Part shown: one piece after another, positions 43,897 through 53,513 of the stretch | Layout of the letters: each line of letters starts with the position of its first letter | Numbering within the stretch: the first letter of the stretch is position 1 | From: Paenalicyclobacillus macrosporangiidus | GTDB lineage: Bacteria; Bacillota; Bacilli; Alicyclobacillales; Alicyclobacillaceae | Assembly (NCBI RefSeq): GCF_900116805.1 | Contig: NZ_FPBV01000002.1 | Coordinates: 209,188 to 273,187 of the forward strand | Length of the DNA: 64,000 nt | Direction: 5' to 3' | Program-made: the position numbers and the translations under genes | The notes under the pieces: model-generated | Databases searched by the model: none | What the model was told of the DNA's origin: nothing | What the model saw: only the letters and a program-made list of their open reading frames with translations

Positions 43897-45018
43897 GTGT
43901 TCCAGAGGAAGACCAAGGCCACCGCGATGGCCCTCCTGCTCGCCCTTCCGCTTGCCGTCAGCGCCTGCGGGCAGAGCGGCGGCAATACCGGCGGATCGGC
44001 GGACAACACGGCGGGCACCAACACGACCGGCAACAACACCGGAGGCTCCTCGTCCGGCGGCGCCACCATCGCGCTGCTCCTGCCGGAGACGGCCACCTCG
44101 GCGCGCTACGAGACGCAGGATCGCCCGGACTTCGAGCAGACGGTGCAACAGCTCGCGCCAAACATCAAGGTGATCTACAACAACGCCCAGGGCAACGCCA
44201 CGACGCAGCAGCAGCAAGCCGAGGCCGCCATCACCAACGGCGCCAAGGTCCTGGTGCTCGATCCGGTCGACTCCAAGGCAGCCGCGGCCATCGTCAACGA
44301 GGCCCAGCAGGCGGGCGTCAAGGTGATCTCGTATGATCGCCTGATCACCGGCGCCAACGTCGACTACTACGTCTCCTTCGACAACGAGCAGGTGGGCCGG
44401 CTGCAAGGCCAGTACATCGCCGACCACACGCCGAAGGGCGGGACGGTCGTGATGATCAACGGCGCGCAGACGGACAACAACGCCCTCCTGTTCGCCAAGG
44501 GTGCCCATGATGTCCTCGATCCGCTGTTCAAGAACGGCACCCTCAAGAAAGGCTACGAGACGTACACGCCGGACTGGCTGCCCGCCAACGGCCAGCGCGA
44601 GATGGAACAGGCTTTGACCAAGCTCAACAACAAAGTGGACGGGGTGCTGGCGGCCAACGACGGCCTCGCCGGGGCGGTCATTCAGGCGCTGCGCGCCCAG
44701 GGCCTCGCCGGCAAGATCCCGGTCACCGGCCAGGACGCGACCGACGCCGGGTTGCACAACATTCTGCAAGGTCTGCAATCCATGACGGTGTACAAGGCGG
44801 TCAAACAGGAGGCGGAGGCGGCCGCGAAACTGGCCGTCGCCCTGGCGAACGGCCAGCAGCCGGAGGCCGGCCTCGTCAACGGCAAGGTGAACAACGGCGC
44901 CGAGGACGTCCCGTCCGTGCTGCTGACGCCGGTGGTGGTGACGAAAGATAACATCCAGGACACCGTCATCAAGGACGGGTACACCACCATGGACAAGATC
45001 AACGCCGCCAAGTCGTGA
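43897..45018 (+). CDS. xylF: sugar ABC transporter substrate-binding lipoprotein (xylose type)
   Basis: A 373-residue binding protein. The signal peptide has lipobox LAVSACG (Cys24), then a Gly/Asn/Thr-rich linker of about 30 residues. The Peripla_BP_4 fold follows with LLLPETATSARYETQDRPDF, SYDRLITGANVDYYVSFDN and VLAANDGLAGAVIQALR, which match XylF/ChvE-type xylose and multiple-sugar receptors. GTG 43897 follows AAAAGGGGG. It is the first gene of a three-gene importer operon under the ROK repressor. Confidence 0.93.
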   Translation: MFQRKTKATAMALLLALPLAVSACGQSGGNTGGSADNTAGTNTTGNNTGGSSSGGATIALLLPETATSARYETQDRPDFEQTVQQLAPNIKVIYNNAQGNATTQQQQAEAAITNGAKVLVLDPVDSKAAAAIVNEAQQAGVKVISYDRLITGANVDYYVSFDNEQVGRLQGQYIADHTPKGGTVVMINGAQTDNNALLFAKGAHDVLDPLFKNGTLKKGYETYTPDWLPANGQREMEQALTKLNNKVDGVLAANDGLAGAVIQALRAQGLAGKIPVTGQDATDAGLHNILQGLQSMTVYKAVKQEAEAAAKLAVALANGQQPEAGLVNGKVNNGAEDVPSVLLTPVVVTKDNIQDTVIKDGYTTMDKINAAKS

Positions 45019-45082
45019 TTGGCTGAGCCGTGATCGGCCACGTCGTCACGGTGACCGCATGCTGACTCGTCCGGGGGCGCCC

Positions 45083-45109
45083 GGCCTGGTCCCCACTGGG
45101 GACCAGGCC
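45083..45109 (+). promoter_or_regulatory. strong intercistronic hairpin between receptor and ATPase genes
   Basis: A perfect 12-base-pair stem GGCCTGGTCCCC / GGGGACCAGGCC with a 3-base loop and no T tract. Such hairpins after a binding-protein gene commonly protect the upstream mRNA and lower downstream expression; this role is inferred here. Confidence 0.7.
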
Positions 45110-45136
45110 CCCCCGGCGCTTTTGGGAGGGAGCGTC

Positions 45137-45928
45137 ATGCAATCCATGGCCCGGCCGGCACCTGACGCCACGCCGGTGTTGCGCGTCGAGCACCTGCGCA
45201 AGTCGTTCGGCGCGGTCCAGGCCCTGACGGACGTCTCGCTGGACGTCTACCCCGGCGAGGTGGTCGCCCTCGTCGGAGACAACGGCGCCGGGAAGTCGAC
45301 CACCATCAAGATCATCTCCGGGGTCGAGACGCCGGACGAAGGCCGCATCTTCGTGGACGGCGAGGAGGTCCGCATCGACAGCCCGGCAGCGGCGGAGCGG
45401 TACGGCATCCAAACGGTCTACCAAGACCTGGCCCTGTGCGACAACCTCGACATCGTATCGAACCTGTTCCTCGGCCGGGAGATCACCCGCCCGCTGGTGC
45501 CCCCCTTCCTGCGCCTGCTGAACAAGTCGGCGATGGAAGAGAGGGCCAAACCGGTCCTCGACAGCCTCGGCATCCGGCTGCCGGCCCTGTCCACCCCCGT
45601 CGCCAGCCTGTCCGGCGGTCAGCGGCAGACGGTGGCCGTTGCGCGAGCCGTGCTGTGGGGATCCAAACTGGTGCTCCTGGACGAGCCGACCGCCGCGCTG
45701 GGCGTCGCCCAGACCCGCCAGGTGCTGGACCTCATCCTGCGGTTGAAGGACAAGGGGCTCGGCGTGATTGTCATCTCGCACAACATGCACGACGTGTTCC
45801 AGGTGGCCGACCGCATCGTCGTCCTGCGCCTCGGCCGCACGGCCGGGGTGTTTGACAAGGCATCGGTCACGCGGGAGCACGTGGTGGCCGTCATGACAGG
45901 AGCAGCGGCGGAGGTGAACGGCGCATGA
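45137..45928 (+). CDS. sugar ABC transporter ATPase with a single nucleotide-binding domain
   Basis: A 263-residue ATPase with Walker A GDNGAGKST, Q-loop VYQDLAL, signature LSGGQRQ and Walker B LVLLDEPTAAL. Xylose and ribose importers usually have a fused pair of such domains of about 500 residues; this is the half-size version seen in FrcA-type systems. ATG 45137 follows GGGAGGG. Its stop overlaps the permease ATG (ATGA). Confidence 0.93.
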   Translation: MQSMARPAPDATPVLRVEHLRKSFGAVQALTDVSLDVYPGEVVALVGDNGAGKSTTIKIISGVETPDEGRIFVDGEEVRIDSPAAAERYGIQTVYQDLALCDNLDIVSNLFLGREITRPLVPPFLRLLNKSAMEERAKPVLDSLGIRLPALSTPVASLSGGQRQTVAVARAVLWGSKLVLLDEPTAALGVAQTRQVLDLILRLKDKGLGVIVISHNMHDVFQVADRIVVLRLGRTAGVFDKASVTREHVVAVMTGAAAEVNGA

Positions 45929-47136
45929 ACCCAACGGCGAACCCGCCGGCCGTGGAGAAGGAGCGGAAATCCGTGAGCCTCCTCGACGCCTGGCGTGCCC
46001 GGATTCGATCCGGCGAACTCGGTCTCATCCCGGTCCTCATCGGCCTGGCCGTCATCTGGCTGGTGTTCCAGTCCATCAACGGCCACTTCCTGAGCAGCCG
46101 CAACCTGTCGAACCTGGTCCTGCAGATTGCGACCATCGGCATGCTCGGCGTCGGAGAGACTTTTATCCTGTTGCTCGGCGAGATTGATCTCTCCATCGCC
46201 GCCGTCAGCGGCGTCGCGGCCGGGGTGCTGGTGCAGCTCTCGGTGGCCGGGGTCAGCGCTTGGCTCGCCATTCTCGCCGCCGTGCTGACCGGCGCGGTCA
46301 TCGGGCTGTTCCAGGGCTGGTGGGTCACCTACGTCGGCGTGCCGTCGTTCATCGTGACGCTGGCGGGGTCCCTCGGCTACCAGGGCATTCTGCTCGCCAT
46401 GCTCGGTCAGGAGGGGACGGTGCCCATTTCGGACAAGTTCCTGCTGTCCATCGAGTCGTCCTACCTCCCCGCCTGGCTGAGCTGGGTGCTCGCGGCCGCG
46501 GTGGTCGCGGGCGTGGCGTGGAACGTGTCGCGGACGCGGCAGGATCGATTTTCCCGCGGGCTGGACGCGGCGAGCGGGGCTTCTATTGGCATGCGGATTG
46601 CCCTGACGGCCATCGTCGCGGCCATCGTGGTCCTGGTGATGGACAGCTACCGCGGCGTACCGGTGATGGGCCTGATCCTGCTCGTGTTCGTGGTCTTCTT
46701 CGGCTTCGTCCTGCAGTCCACCCAATTCGGCCGCCACGTGTACGCGCTCGGCGGAAATGCGGAAGCGTCGCGCCGGGCGGGCATCCCCGTGCGCACCATC
46801 CGCATGGCGGTGTTCACCCTGGCCTCGGTGATGGGCGCCATCGGTGGCATCCTCGGCGCGTCGCGCCTGGGCTCGGCGTCGCCCGCCTCCGGCGGCGGCA
46901 ACCTCCTGATGGATTCCATCGCGGCGGCCGTCATCGGCGGCACGAGCCTCTTCGGCGGCCGCGGCAGCGTGTACAACGCCCTCGCCGGCGCCCTGGTCAT
47001 CGGCAGCGTCGAGAACGGCATGGACCTGTTGAGCGCCCCCTCCAGCACCAAGTACATGATTGAGGGCGGCATCCTGCTCATCGCGGTCACCATCGACACC
47101 CTCACGCGCCGCCGTCGCCAGCGTGCCGGGCGGTAA
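45925..47136 (+). CDS. xylH: sugar ABC transporter permease (XylH type)
   Basis: A 403-residue BPD_transp_2 permease with about 10 membrane segments. Signatures are GETFILLLGEIDLSIAAVSG, VPSFIVTLAGSLGYQGILLA and the EAA-like loop ALGGNAEASRRAGIPVRTIR, followed by SIAAAVIGGTSLFGGRGSVY. A hydrophilic N-terminal stretch of about 30 residues precedes the first segment. Starts within the ATPase stop codon, so the two are translationally coupled. Confidence 0.93.
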   Translation: MNPTANPPAVEKERKSVSLLDAWRARIRSGELGLIPVLIGLAVIWLVFQSINGHFLSSRNLSNLVLQIATIGMLGVGETFILLLGEIDLSIAAVSGVAAGVLVQLSVAGVSAWLAILAAVLTGAVIGLFQGWWVTYVGVPSFIVTLAGSLGYQGILLAMLGQEGTVPISDKFLLSIESSYLPAWLSWVLAAAVVAGVAWNVSRTRQDRFSRGLDAASGASIGMRIALTAIVAAIVVLVMDSYRGVPVMGLILLVFVVFFGFVLQSTQFGRHVYALGGNAEASRRAGIPVRTIRMAVFTLASVMGAIGGILGASRLGSASPASGGGNLLMDSIAAAVIGGTSLFGGRGSVYNALAGALVIGSVENGMDLLSAPSSTKYMIEGGILLIAVTIDTLTRRRRQRAGR

Positions 47137-47709
47137 GCCGCGACGCTCGGGTGAGGCGCGATGGACGGCCGCGCGGTGGCCGGGACGTGGCCGCCCGCGG
47201 CCGCGTGGCCGCGTGGCCGGGATGTGGCGGCCAGTGGCCGGGACGTGGCCAGGACATGGCAGCCAGAAGCCGCACCGGCAGACGGTGGGGCGGGCCCGAG
47301 CGGGCCCGCCCTTTCCTCTCTCCTGCGGTTCATCGAAGTCCGCTCGCCCTGGGGGCGCGGAAAACGGTGGAGGAGCGGCGGGATCGACCGACCGGCCCCC
47401 ACCCCTGGAGGCGCGAGAAGCTATCGGGGGGCGGCGCGATCGACCAGCCGGGCCCCCGGTAACATCGAAACCGTTCGTAAGGCCCAGCGGAGACGCGCCG
47501 CGAGCGCGGCACGGGCCCCCGGTAACATCGAAAACCAGGGACACACCGCAACGCGCGCCCGGTGACCCGGGCCTCCGCTTCAGACACCCCATGCACACGG
47601 GCCCTCAACCGAGTAAAATGGATGGCGTCGCGATCCCGTTGTCCCGCGGGATCGACAGGCGCATCGAGGGTATGCGGCAGCGCATCGCCCCGCAGCGAGG
47701 TGACCACGT
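47137..47709. repeat. GC-rich repetitive intergenic region after the sugar importer
   Basis: Holds three near-identical copies of GTGGCCGGGAYGTGGC (47176, 47213, 47234), a terminator-like hairpin (47288-47311) and two copies of CCCCCGGTAACATCGAAA (from 47453 and 47516). Open frames here are compositional and I support no gene. Confidence 0.65.
47288..47320 (+). terminator. probable terminator of the sugar importer operon
   Basis: An 11-base-pair stem GGGCGGGCCCG / CGGGCCCGCCC followed by TTTCCTCTC, 150 bases after xylH. The T tract is interrupted, so confidence is moderate. Confidence 0.6.
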
Positions 47710-48156
47710 GTGCAGATTGAGTTGACCAGAGAGCAATACCGGCATCTTCTCGTCCTCATGTTTCTCGGCGAGTGGCTGGTGAACGGTACGCAGATGGACG
47801 AATCCCGCCGCCGCGCCATCCAGGAGACGGCGGATTACATTTACGCGATGGCCAGCCAGTTCGGGGCCGAAGACTGGGTGGAATTCTGCGACGAGTGCGG
47901 CGTGCACCACGCCAACCAGGCGATGGAGGACGCGCTGTTCCCCATCATCGACGAGTATGACGAGGAGACCTTCTGGGATGTGCTGTCGCATCACCTGGCG
48001 TATCGCGACGTGATGACCCAGGCGGGGCCCGATCAGGAGTTCACCAAAGAGATGGAAATGAAACTGTGGCGCCGCAAGGAGCAGTATGAGCAGGAATTTC
48101 AGAAACACGGGCTCGATCACGTCCGTCTCGTCTTCCACGGCGGCAAGCGGAAGTGA
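47710..48156 (+). CDS. unknown acidic helical protein
   Basis: A 148-residue soluble protein, rich in Glu, Asp and aromatic residues, probably all helical (MQIELTREQYRHLLVLMFLG, ETADYIYAMASQFGAEDWVE). It has a CDECGVHH stretch (about 59-66) that could bind a metal. No membrane segment or known domain is recognised. The GTG start follows GAGGTGA. It stands alone between the sugar importer and the convergent CoA-transferase. Confidence 0.75.
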   Translation: MQIELTREQYRHLLVLMFLGEWLVNGTQMDESRRRAIQETADYIYAMASQFGAEDWVEFCDECGVHHANQAMEDALFPIIDEYDEETFWDVLSHHLAYRDVMTQAGPDQEFTKEMEMKLWRRKEQYEQEFQKHGLDHVRLVFHGGKRK

Positions 48157-48183
48157 AAGAGCCCGCCCGAGTGGGAAACAGGA

Positions 48184-48205
48184 GTGGGGGCCCATCGGCC
48201 CCCAC
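48184..48205. terminator. hairpin between convergent genes
   Basis: GTGGGGGCC-CATC-GGCCCCCAC, a 9-base-pair stem located between the unknown protein and the convergent CoA-transferase. It can serve both directions; no T tract is present. Confidence 0.55.
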
Positions 48206-48212
48206 ATCCGCC

Positions 48213-49727
48213 TCAATCCGCGAACATCGCGATCCGCTGGCGCATGTCCCCCGTCTCCCTGTAGCGCACGTGCCAGCCAAACGCCTCCTCGAGCAGGTGC
48301 GGCGTGTTCCCTCCGCGGGCGTCCGCCCGGCGCAGGTAGTCGCGCAGCGCGTCCTGGTAGTCCGGGTGCGCCAGGTGATCCACGATGGCTTTCGCCCGGG
48401 CCCGGGGCGGCAGCCCGCGCAGGTCGACCAGGCCCCGCTCCGTGACCAGGACGTCCACATCGTGTTCCGTGTGATCGACGTGGGAGACGAACGGCACCAC
48501 ACACGAGATGCGGCCGTCCTTGGCGGTGGACTTGGTGACGAAGATCGACAGCGCCGCATGGCGGGCGAAGTCGCCCGACCCGCCGATCCCGTTCATCATG
48601 TGCGTCCCCTGCACATGCGTCGAATTCACGTTTCCGTACACGTCCACCTCAAGCGCCGCGTTGATGGCGATCACGCCGAGCCTGCGCACCACCTCGGGGT
48701 GGTTCGAGATCTCCTGCGGGCGCAGCACCACCTTGTCCCGGTACCGCTGAAAATTCGCCAGTACGTACCGGTGCATCTCCTCCGACAGCGTGAAGGAGCA
48801 GGACGACGCCGCCTTCACCACGCCCGCGTCGATGAGCTCAAACGCCGCATCCTGCATGACCTCGGTGTACACTTCCAGGTCCCGCACCGGCGCCGACTTC
48901 AATCCGGCCAACACGGCGTTGGCCACCGAACCGACACCGCTCTGCAGCGGGCCGAACCCTTCCGGCAGCCGGCCGTGGCGCACCTCATGCTGCAGGAACT
49001 CCAGGATGTACCCGGCCATCCGCTCCGTCTCCGCGTCCGGCTTCGTGAGCGCGGACGGCGTGTCGCGCTCCTCTGACACCACCACCGCGGCGATTTTCTC
49101 CGGTGGGCAGGGGATGTACGGTGTGCCGACGCGATCGCGCACCCCCAGAATCGGAATGGGCCCCCGGTGAGGCCGAGCCTCCGGCGTATAGATGTCGTGC
49201 ATCCCCTCGAACTCGGCGGGGATGGACGGATTCAACTCCACAATCACCCGTTTCGCCCGCTCGACGAACACCGGGCTGTTGCCCACCGAGGTCGTGGGGA
49301 TGATGCCGCCGTCCTCCGTGATCGCAGCCGCCTCGATGATGGCCAGGTCGATGTCGCCCCAGTACCCGGCGCGGACCCATTCGGCCGTCTCGCTCAGGTG
49401 CTGGTCGACGTATCCCGTCTCGCCGCCATTGATGGTCCGGCGCAGGGTCGCGTCGCTTTGGTAGGGCGCGCGCAGGCTGACGAGATCGTGCGCGGCCAGG
49501 AGCGCGTCCACCTCACCGAGCGAAGCTCCGGACAACAGCCGGATGCGCAGGTGCTCGCCTGTGCGCTCCACCCGCCGTACGAGCGCTTTCAAAACCGCCT
49601 TGGCGTCGCCCGATTTGGTGAATCCGCTGACACCGATGGTCATCCCGTCCTGGATCCAGCCCTGCACGTCGTCCGCCGCGGCGACGCGGGATCGGACGGC
49701 GGCGTTGCGGATGCGCGCCTCCAGCAT
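48213..49727 (-). CDS. acetyl-CoA hydrolase / succinyl-CoA:acetate CoA-transferase
   Basis: A 504-residue member of the Cat1/AarC/ScpC family, which moves CoA between succinate and acetate or hydrolyses acetyl-CoA. It has the N-terminal WIQDGMTIGVSGFTKSGDAK, the substrate loop ESLS-type region AIIEAAAITEDGGIIPTTSV and the catalytic glutamate in EVYTEVMQDAAFELID. HMMNGIGGSGDFARHA completes the family signature. ATG 49727 lies after AAGGGGGA. It is a monocistronic unit. Confidence 0.93.
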   Translation of the reverse strand: MLEARIRNAAVRSRVAAADDVQGWIQDGMTIGVSGFTKSGDAKAVLKALVRRVERTGEHLRIRLLSGASLGEVDALLAAHDLVSLRAPYQSDATLRRTINGGETGYVDQHLSETAEWVRAGYWGDIDLAIIEAAAITEDGGIIPTTSVGNSPVFVERAKRVIVELNPSIPAEFEGMHDIYTPEARPHRGPIPILGVRDRVGTPYIPCPPEKIAAVVVSEERDTPSALTKPDAETERMAGYILEFLQHEVRHGRLPEGFGPLQSGVGSVANAVLAGLKSAPVRDLEVYTEVMQDAAFELIDAGVVKAASSCSFTLSEEMHRYVLANFQRYRDKVVLRPQEISNHPEVVRRLGVIAINAALEVDVYGNVNSTHVQGTHMMNGIGGSGDFARHAALSIFVTKSTAKDGRISCVVPFVSHVDHTEHDVDVLVTERGLVDLRGLPPRARAKAIVDHLAHPDYQDALRDYLRRADARGGNTPHLLEEAFGWHVRYRETGDMRQRIAMFAD

Positions 49728-50056
49728 ACCGATTCCCCCTTGGATGTGTATGCGTGATGGCCTGTGCTCTCTCGATGGCCCTGTGCCCCGTGTAAGCGCA
49801 TACGCGATTCTTGTACACCTATCGTACGCCGAATGCCGGAGGCTTGTCCCGGGTTGCGGATACAACGCCGTATTTCGCGATGAACGTGGGATATGGGGGA
49901 TGAATGGGGGTATTGGTGGATGTGAAGGAGGGGGTTAGGGGGGGAGGTGGCCCCGGAACGGCTCCGGCCCCCCTGGAACCGTCGCAGGTCAGACCGGGCT
50001 TGGGCGGAGCGGCTCGCGTCAGCGCAGGAGCGGAGCCTGAGCCCGGTCCGACCGTC
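49728..50056. other. intergenic region between CoA-transferase and LytTR genes
   Basis: About 330 bases. The left part should carry the CoA-transferase promoter. G-rich runs lie around 49928-49950. The right end holds a long hairpin that may terminate the LytTR transcript. No gene is supported. Confidence 0.5.
49987..50053 (-). terminator. long hairpin downstream of the LytTR gene
   Basis: GGTCAGACCGGGCT (49987-50000) pairs with AGCCCGGTCCGACC (50040-50053) with one mismatch, and the 39-base interior contains further complementary GGAGCGGCTC-type pieces. It starts 4 bases after the stop on the minus strand. No T tract, so an RNA-stabilising role is equally possible. Confidence 0.5.
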
Positions 50057-50719
50057 TTAAAACCCCAGAACCTCGCGCACGCGGCGAGTGCAGCCGTGGG
50101 CCACAGGCAGGCGTTGTCCGAACGGATGGCGCATTTCCACAATGAGCGCACCGTGGATATCCCGGGAGATGGTCTGGATCCAGCGGATGTTGACCAGGTA
50201 GGACCGGTGGATGCGCAGGAACATTCCTTCGGGCAACTGGGCTTCCAGCGCGCTCAACGTGTGGATGGTGGTGAATTTGCCCTGCGGGCTGTGCAGCCAA
50301 GTCCGCTTGTCGTAGCTCTCGAACCAGGCGATGTCCTCCACCGGAATGGGCCGCCACACCTCGCCGTCCCGGCCGACGATCACGCGCCGCGGCGACACCG
50401 CCCGCGGAAACTGCTGGGGCAGGATGACGACGAGCGCCGCCCGCTGCCCCTCCGGCGCATGCAGCGGATAGCCCTTGCCATGGTAGGGTACCCCGTAGAC
50501 CTGCTCGTCCACGTCCGTCTCCACGGGGCGGCCAGACTGCATCACGTGCGCCGCCACACTGCCCGTGCGCACCGGGTCCCCTGGCTTGAGGCGGATGTCC
50601 CATTCGCCCGGCCTGTAGCGGACATACCGCTCCTCCACCGCCAACGCCACCGACGCAGCCGGCGGGATCCACTCCGCGAGCACCTGTTCAATTTCCGACA
50701 GGACCGGCACATCCTTCAT
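50057..50719 (-). CDS. LytTR-type regulator without receiver domain
   Basis: A 220-residue protein. Residues 120-220 are a LytTR DNA-binding domain (IAWFESYDKRTWLHSPQGKF, FLRIHRSYLVNI). Residues 1-115 form a small sensor-like domain with VYGVPYHGKGYPLHAPEGQR and an alternating hydrophobic pattern; it is not a CheY-type receiver and resembles PAS/GAF-type input. It therefore probably senses a ligand directly. ATG 50719 follows AGGTGGGGG. It lies 50 bases downstream of folA on the same strand, so it may be cotranscribed with thyA-folA. Confidence 0.85.
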   Translation of the reverse strand: MKDVPVLSEIEQVLAEWIPPAASVALAVEERYVRYRPGEWDIRLKPGDPVRTGSVAAHVMQSGRPVETDVDEQVYGVPYHGKGYPLHAPEGQRAALVVILPQQFPRAVSPRRVIVGRDGEVWRPIPVEDIAWFESYDKRTWLHSPQGKFTTIHTLSALEAQLPEGMFLRIHRSYLVNIRWIQTISRDIHGALIVEMRHPFGQRLPVAHGCTRRVREVLGF

Positions 50720-50769
50720 GGTTGACGCCCCCACCTGCGGGAATCTGTCCACCTTCAGTATAGTGGACG

Positions 50770-51321
50770 TCATACCGGCGGCGTAGAGCCAAGGGATGGA
50801 AAGGCGCCGTCGATCCGCTCGTACACCAAAAACCGGTGCGGGTACGGATTGCGTTCGTCCACCACGCCCTCGCGGGCATCGATCAACCGGAACGCCGACC
50901 GGTCCCACTCCGGGAAGAAGGTGTCGCCGTCGACGTCGAGATCGATCTCGGTGATATACAGCCGCTTCGCCCTCGGCAAGAACAGGCGGAACACCTGCTC
51001 GCCGCCGATGATGAACACCTCCTCGGCCGGCGCAGCCGCGTCCAACGCCAGCGTCCGCTCCAGCGCCTCCAGGGAGCGCACCACCTCGACGCCGTCGGGG
51101 GAAAACGCGGGATCGCGCGAGAGCACCACGTTCCGGCGGTCCGGCAGCGGCCGCCCGATGGACGCGTACGTCCGGCGGCCCATGACCACCGTGTGGCCCA
51201 GCGTGAGGCGCTTGAAGTGGCGCAGATCGGCCGGCAGGTGCCAGGGCAAGCGGCCGTCCTTGCCCATCACCCGGCCTCGCGCATATGCCACCAGCAGGCT
51301 GCATCCGGGCGCGCCCGTCAC
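50770..51321 (-). CDS. folA: dihydrofolate reductase
   Basis: A 183-residue enzyme that reduces dihydrofolate to tetrahydrofolate with NADPH. Family residues are visible in [16 protein letters not shown] (catalytic acid at the Asp), [12 protein letters not shown] and [19 protein letters not shown] 51321 overlaps the thyA stop (GTGA). Coupling to thyA makes sense since ThyA produces dihydrofolate. Confidence 0.96.
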   Translation of the reverse strand: MTGAPGCSLLVAYARGRVMGKDGRLPWHLPADLRHFKRLTLGHTVVMGRRTYASIGRPLPDRRNVVLSRDPAFSPDGVEVVRSLEALERTLALDAAAPAEEVFIIGGEQVFRLFLPRAKRLYITEIDLDVDGDTFFPEWDRSAFRLIDAREGVVDERNPYPHRFLVYERIDGAFPSLGSTPPV

Positions 51322-52112
51322 ACCGCCACCTCCGCCCGGATGGGCGGGTGCGCCTGGTATCCGATGATCTCGATGTCGTCGTAGTCAAAGTCGAAGATGG
51401 AGCGCACCGCCGGGTTCAGGCGCAACCGCGGCAACGGGTAGGGTTCCCGGCTGAGCAACAGCTTCACCTGTTCCAGGTGGTTGAGGTACAGGTGCGCGTC
51501 GCCCAGGGTGTGGATGAACTCGCCGACCTCCAGCCCCGTGACATGCGCCACCATGTGGGTCAGCAGGGCGTAGCTGGCGATGTTGAACGGCACCCCGAGG
51601 AACGTGTCGGCGCTGCGCTGGTACAGCTGGCACGACAGGCGCCCGTTTGCTACGTAGAACTGGAACAGCACGTGGCACGGGGGCAAGGCCATCTCGTCCA
51701 GCTCCGGCGGGTTCCAGGCGCTGACCACCAGACGCCGCGAGTTGGGATTGCGCTGGATCTCGTCAATCACCCAGCGGATCTGATCCACCGTCTTCCCGTT
51801 CGCCCCGGCGAAGGCACGCCACTGTTTGCCGTAGATGGGACCGAGATCGCCGTCTTCCCGGGCCCACTCGTCCCATATCGTCACCCCGTGTTCCTGCAGA
51901 TAGCGGACGTTGGTGTCGCCGCGCAAGAACCACAGGAGTTCATAAATGATGGATTTCACGTGCAGCTTCTTGGTCGTGAGGAGCGGGAATCCCTCGCGCA
52001 GGTCAAAGCGCATGTGGTGCCCGAACACGCTCAGGGTCCCGACGCCGGTCCGGTCGTCCTTGCGCACGCCCTCGCTCAAGATCCGCCTGCACAAATCGTG
52101 ATACTGGCGCAT
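51318..52112 (-). CDS. thyA: thymidylate synthase
   Basis: A 264-residue ThyA, exactly the length of the E. coli enzyme, making dTMP from dUMP with methylene-tetrahydrofolate. The catalytic Cys is in [12 protein letters not shown]; dUMP-binding residues are in [19 protein letters not shown] and the N-terminal [14 protein letters not shown] 52112 lies 8 bases from GGGAGGT; a nearer ATG at 52118 touches that site. It forms a coupled pair with folA. Confidence 0.97.
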   Translation of the reverse strand: MRQYHDLCRRILSEGVRKDDRTGVGTLSVFGHHMRFDLREGFPLLTTKKLHVKSIIYELLWFLRGDTNVRYLQEHGVTIWDEWAREDGDLGPIYGKQWRAFAGANGKTVDQIRWVIDEIQRNPNSRRLVVSAWNPPELDEMALPPCHVLFQFYVANGRLSCQLYQRSADTFLGVPFNIASYALLTHMVAHVTGLEVGEFIHTLGDAHLYLNHLEQVKLLLSREPYPLPRLRLNPAVRSIFDFDYDDIEIIGYQAHPPIRAEVAV

Positions 52113-52233
52113 CCTCATACCTCCCTCTCGGCCGACGGGGTGGCGACGACGCGCCGCCCGCTCGTCCACCATGGTACCACAGGACAGCAGTACCACGGTG
52201 GTGTCACCGGATGGTCCTGGGGTCGCTCGCCCC

Positions 52234-53169
52234 CTACACCCGCTCCCGCATCCAGGCGATGGCCCGCTCCATCACGTGCCGCTTCTTCTCCCCGTGAAAG
52301 AGGCGGTGCCCCACACCGGTAAAGGACTCGTACCGCTTGTCCCGCACCGGGAGGCCGTCGAAGAATTGGCGGATAGCGAGCGGGTCCACCAGCGGATCGT
52401 CCTCGCCGCACAGAAGAAGCGCAGGCAGGCGAAAGTCGAGGGCCCTCTCCAGTGCCTGTGCCCCGTTTTGCAACAGTTCCACCAGCCAGCGGGCGGTGTA
52501 TTCCATGGTGCACAGCCGATCCCGCCGCTCCCCGGCACCCGGCACACAGTGCCCGAGGTCGGGCAGCCAGCGCGCCAGGCGGGGCCAGGCATCCAGTCGA
52601 ATCCCGAACCCGGGCGCGAACCGGGCCATCACGCCGGCGAGGTGCCGGATCGCACGCGGGATGCGGACCCGGAGGCGCAGCGCCGGCGCGGACAGCACCG
52701 CACCCTGCACACGGTCCGGATACTCCTGGGCGTAGCGGATGGCGACGGTCCCGCCCAGGCTGTGGCCCACCAGATACACCGGCAGCCCCTCGTGGACCTG
52801 GCGAACCCAGGCGACGACACCATCGAGATCGCAGAGGTATTGGCGGAAGGAGTCGACGTGCCCGCGGCGGCCGGAGGAGAGGCCGAAGCCGCGCAGATCA
52901 ATGGCATAGACGCCCAGACCGGCGGCCGCGCACGCGCGCGCGAACTCGACGAACTGGCCCGAGTGCTGCCCGGCCCCGTGGATGATGATGAGGATCAACC
53001 GCTGCACGGGCGGCAGCAGGAAGCGGAAGAAGATGTCGGCATCCCCCACACGCAGCCGGCCACCCTGGCTCCAGCACCGCGGCGGCCGGAAAGACAGGGG
53101 ACGGGCCCGTTGTTCCACGCCTGTCTCCGATGTCATCCGCTCCTGGTTGACGTCCATGGCGAAAGCCAT
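52234..53169 (-). CDS. alpha/beta hydrolase, monoacylglycerol lipase-like
   Basis: A 311-residue hydrolase of the Hydrolase_4 family. The oxyanion region is [12 protein letters not shown], the nucleophile Ser is in [11 protein letters not shown], the Asp in [10 protein letters not shown] and the His in [10 protein letters not shown]. This layout fits monoacylglycerol lipase/lysophospholipases. ATG 53169 lies close to GAGGGAGG; ATG 53157 is an alternative. It is upstream of thyA on the same strand with a 120-base gap. Confidence 0.9.
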   Translation of the reverse strand: MAFAMDVNQERMTSETGVEQRARPLSFRPPRCWSQGGRLRVGDADIFFRFLLPPVQRLILIIIHGAGQHSGQFVEFARACAAAGLGVYAIDLRGFGLSSGRRGHVDSFRQYLCDLDGVVAWVRQVHEGLPVYLVGHSLGGTVAIRYAQEYPDRVQGAVLSAPALRLRVRIPRAIRHLAGVMARFAPGFGIRLDAWPRLARWLPDLGHCVPGAGERRDRLCTMEYTARWLVELLQNGAQALERALDFRLPALLLCGEDDPLVDPLAIRQFFDGLPVRDKRYESFTGVGHRLFHGEKKRHVMERAIAWMRERV

Positions 53170-53513
53170 TGCCTCCCTCTCCGCGCGCTCATCGCTGGGA
53201 CGGCGCAAAAATGCCGTCCATACGATTCCCCGGCGGCTGCCCCGGCATGCGCGTGGAGAGCGGTGGGGCGGCGAAGACGTGGAAGCGTGATGGGGCGGCG
53301 GGAGGGCGCGGGGCGGCGAGGCATGATGCAGCGAAGGCACGGTGGTCCGGCGGGAGGAGCGGTGGGGTGGAAAGTCCGATGGGGCGGCAGGAGAGATGGC
53401 GGAGGGGCCTTCTGGGGCTTCGAAAGAAAAAGTGTGTGTCGCGTCCTCATCCGTGGACACACGGCAGCAGAGCGCGACGGTCATGTGCATGCTTTTACGT
53501 CAACTGGAATCCG
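53170..53513. repeat. intergenic region with GGGGCGGC-rich degenerate repeats
   Basis: GATGGGGCGGC is followed by GGGAG or AGGAG in two copies (53289, 53378) and by related GGTGGGGCGGCG and GCGGGGCGGCG units between. This is a purine-rich strand that fits no gene. It should also hold the promoter of the hydrolase. Confidence 0.5.

Noticed and set aside
47151..47565. Overlapping open frames in the repeat region
   Set aside because: They arise from the GTGGCC repeats and lack ribosome sites and recognisable products.
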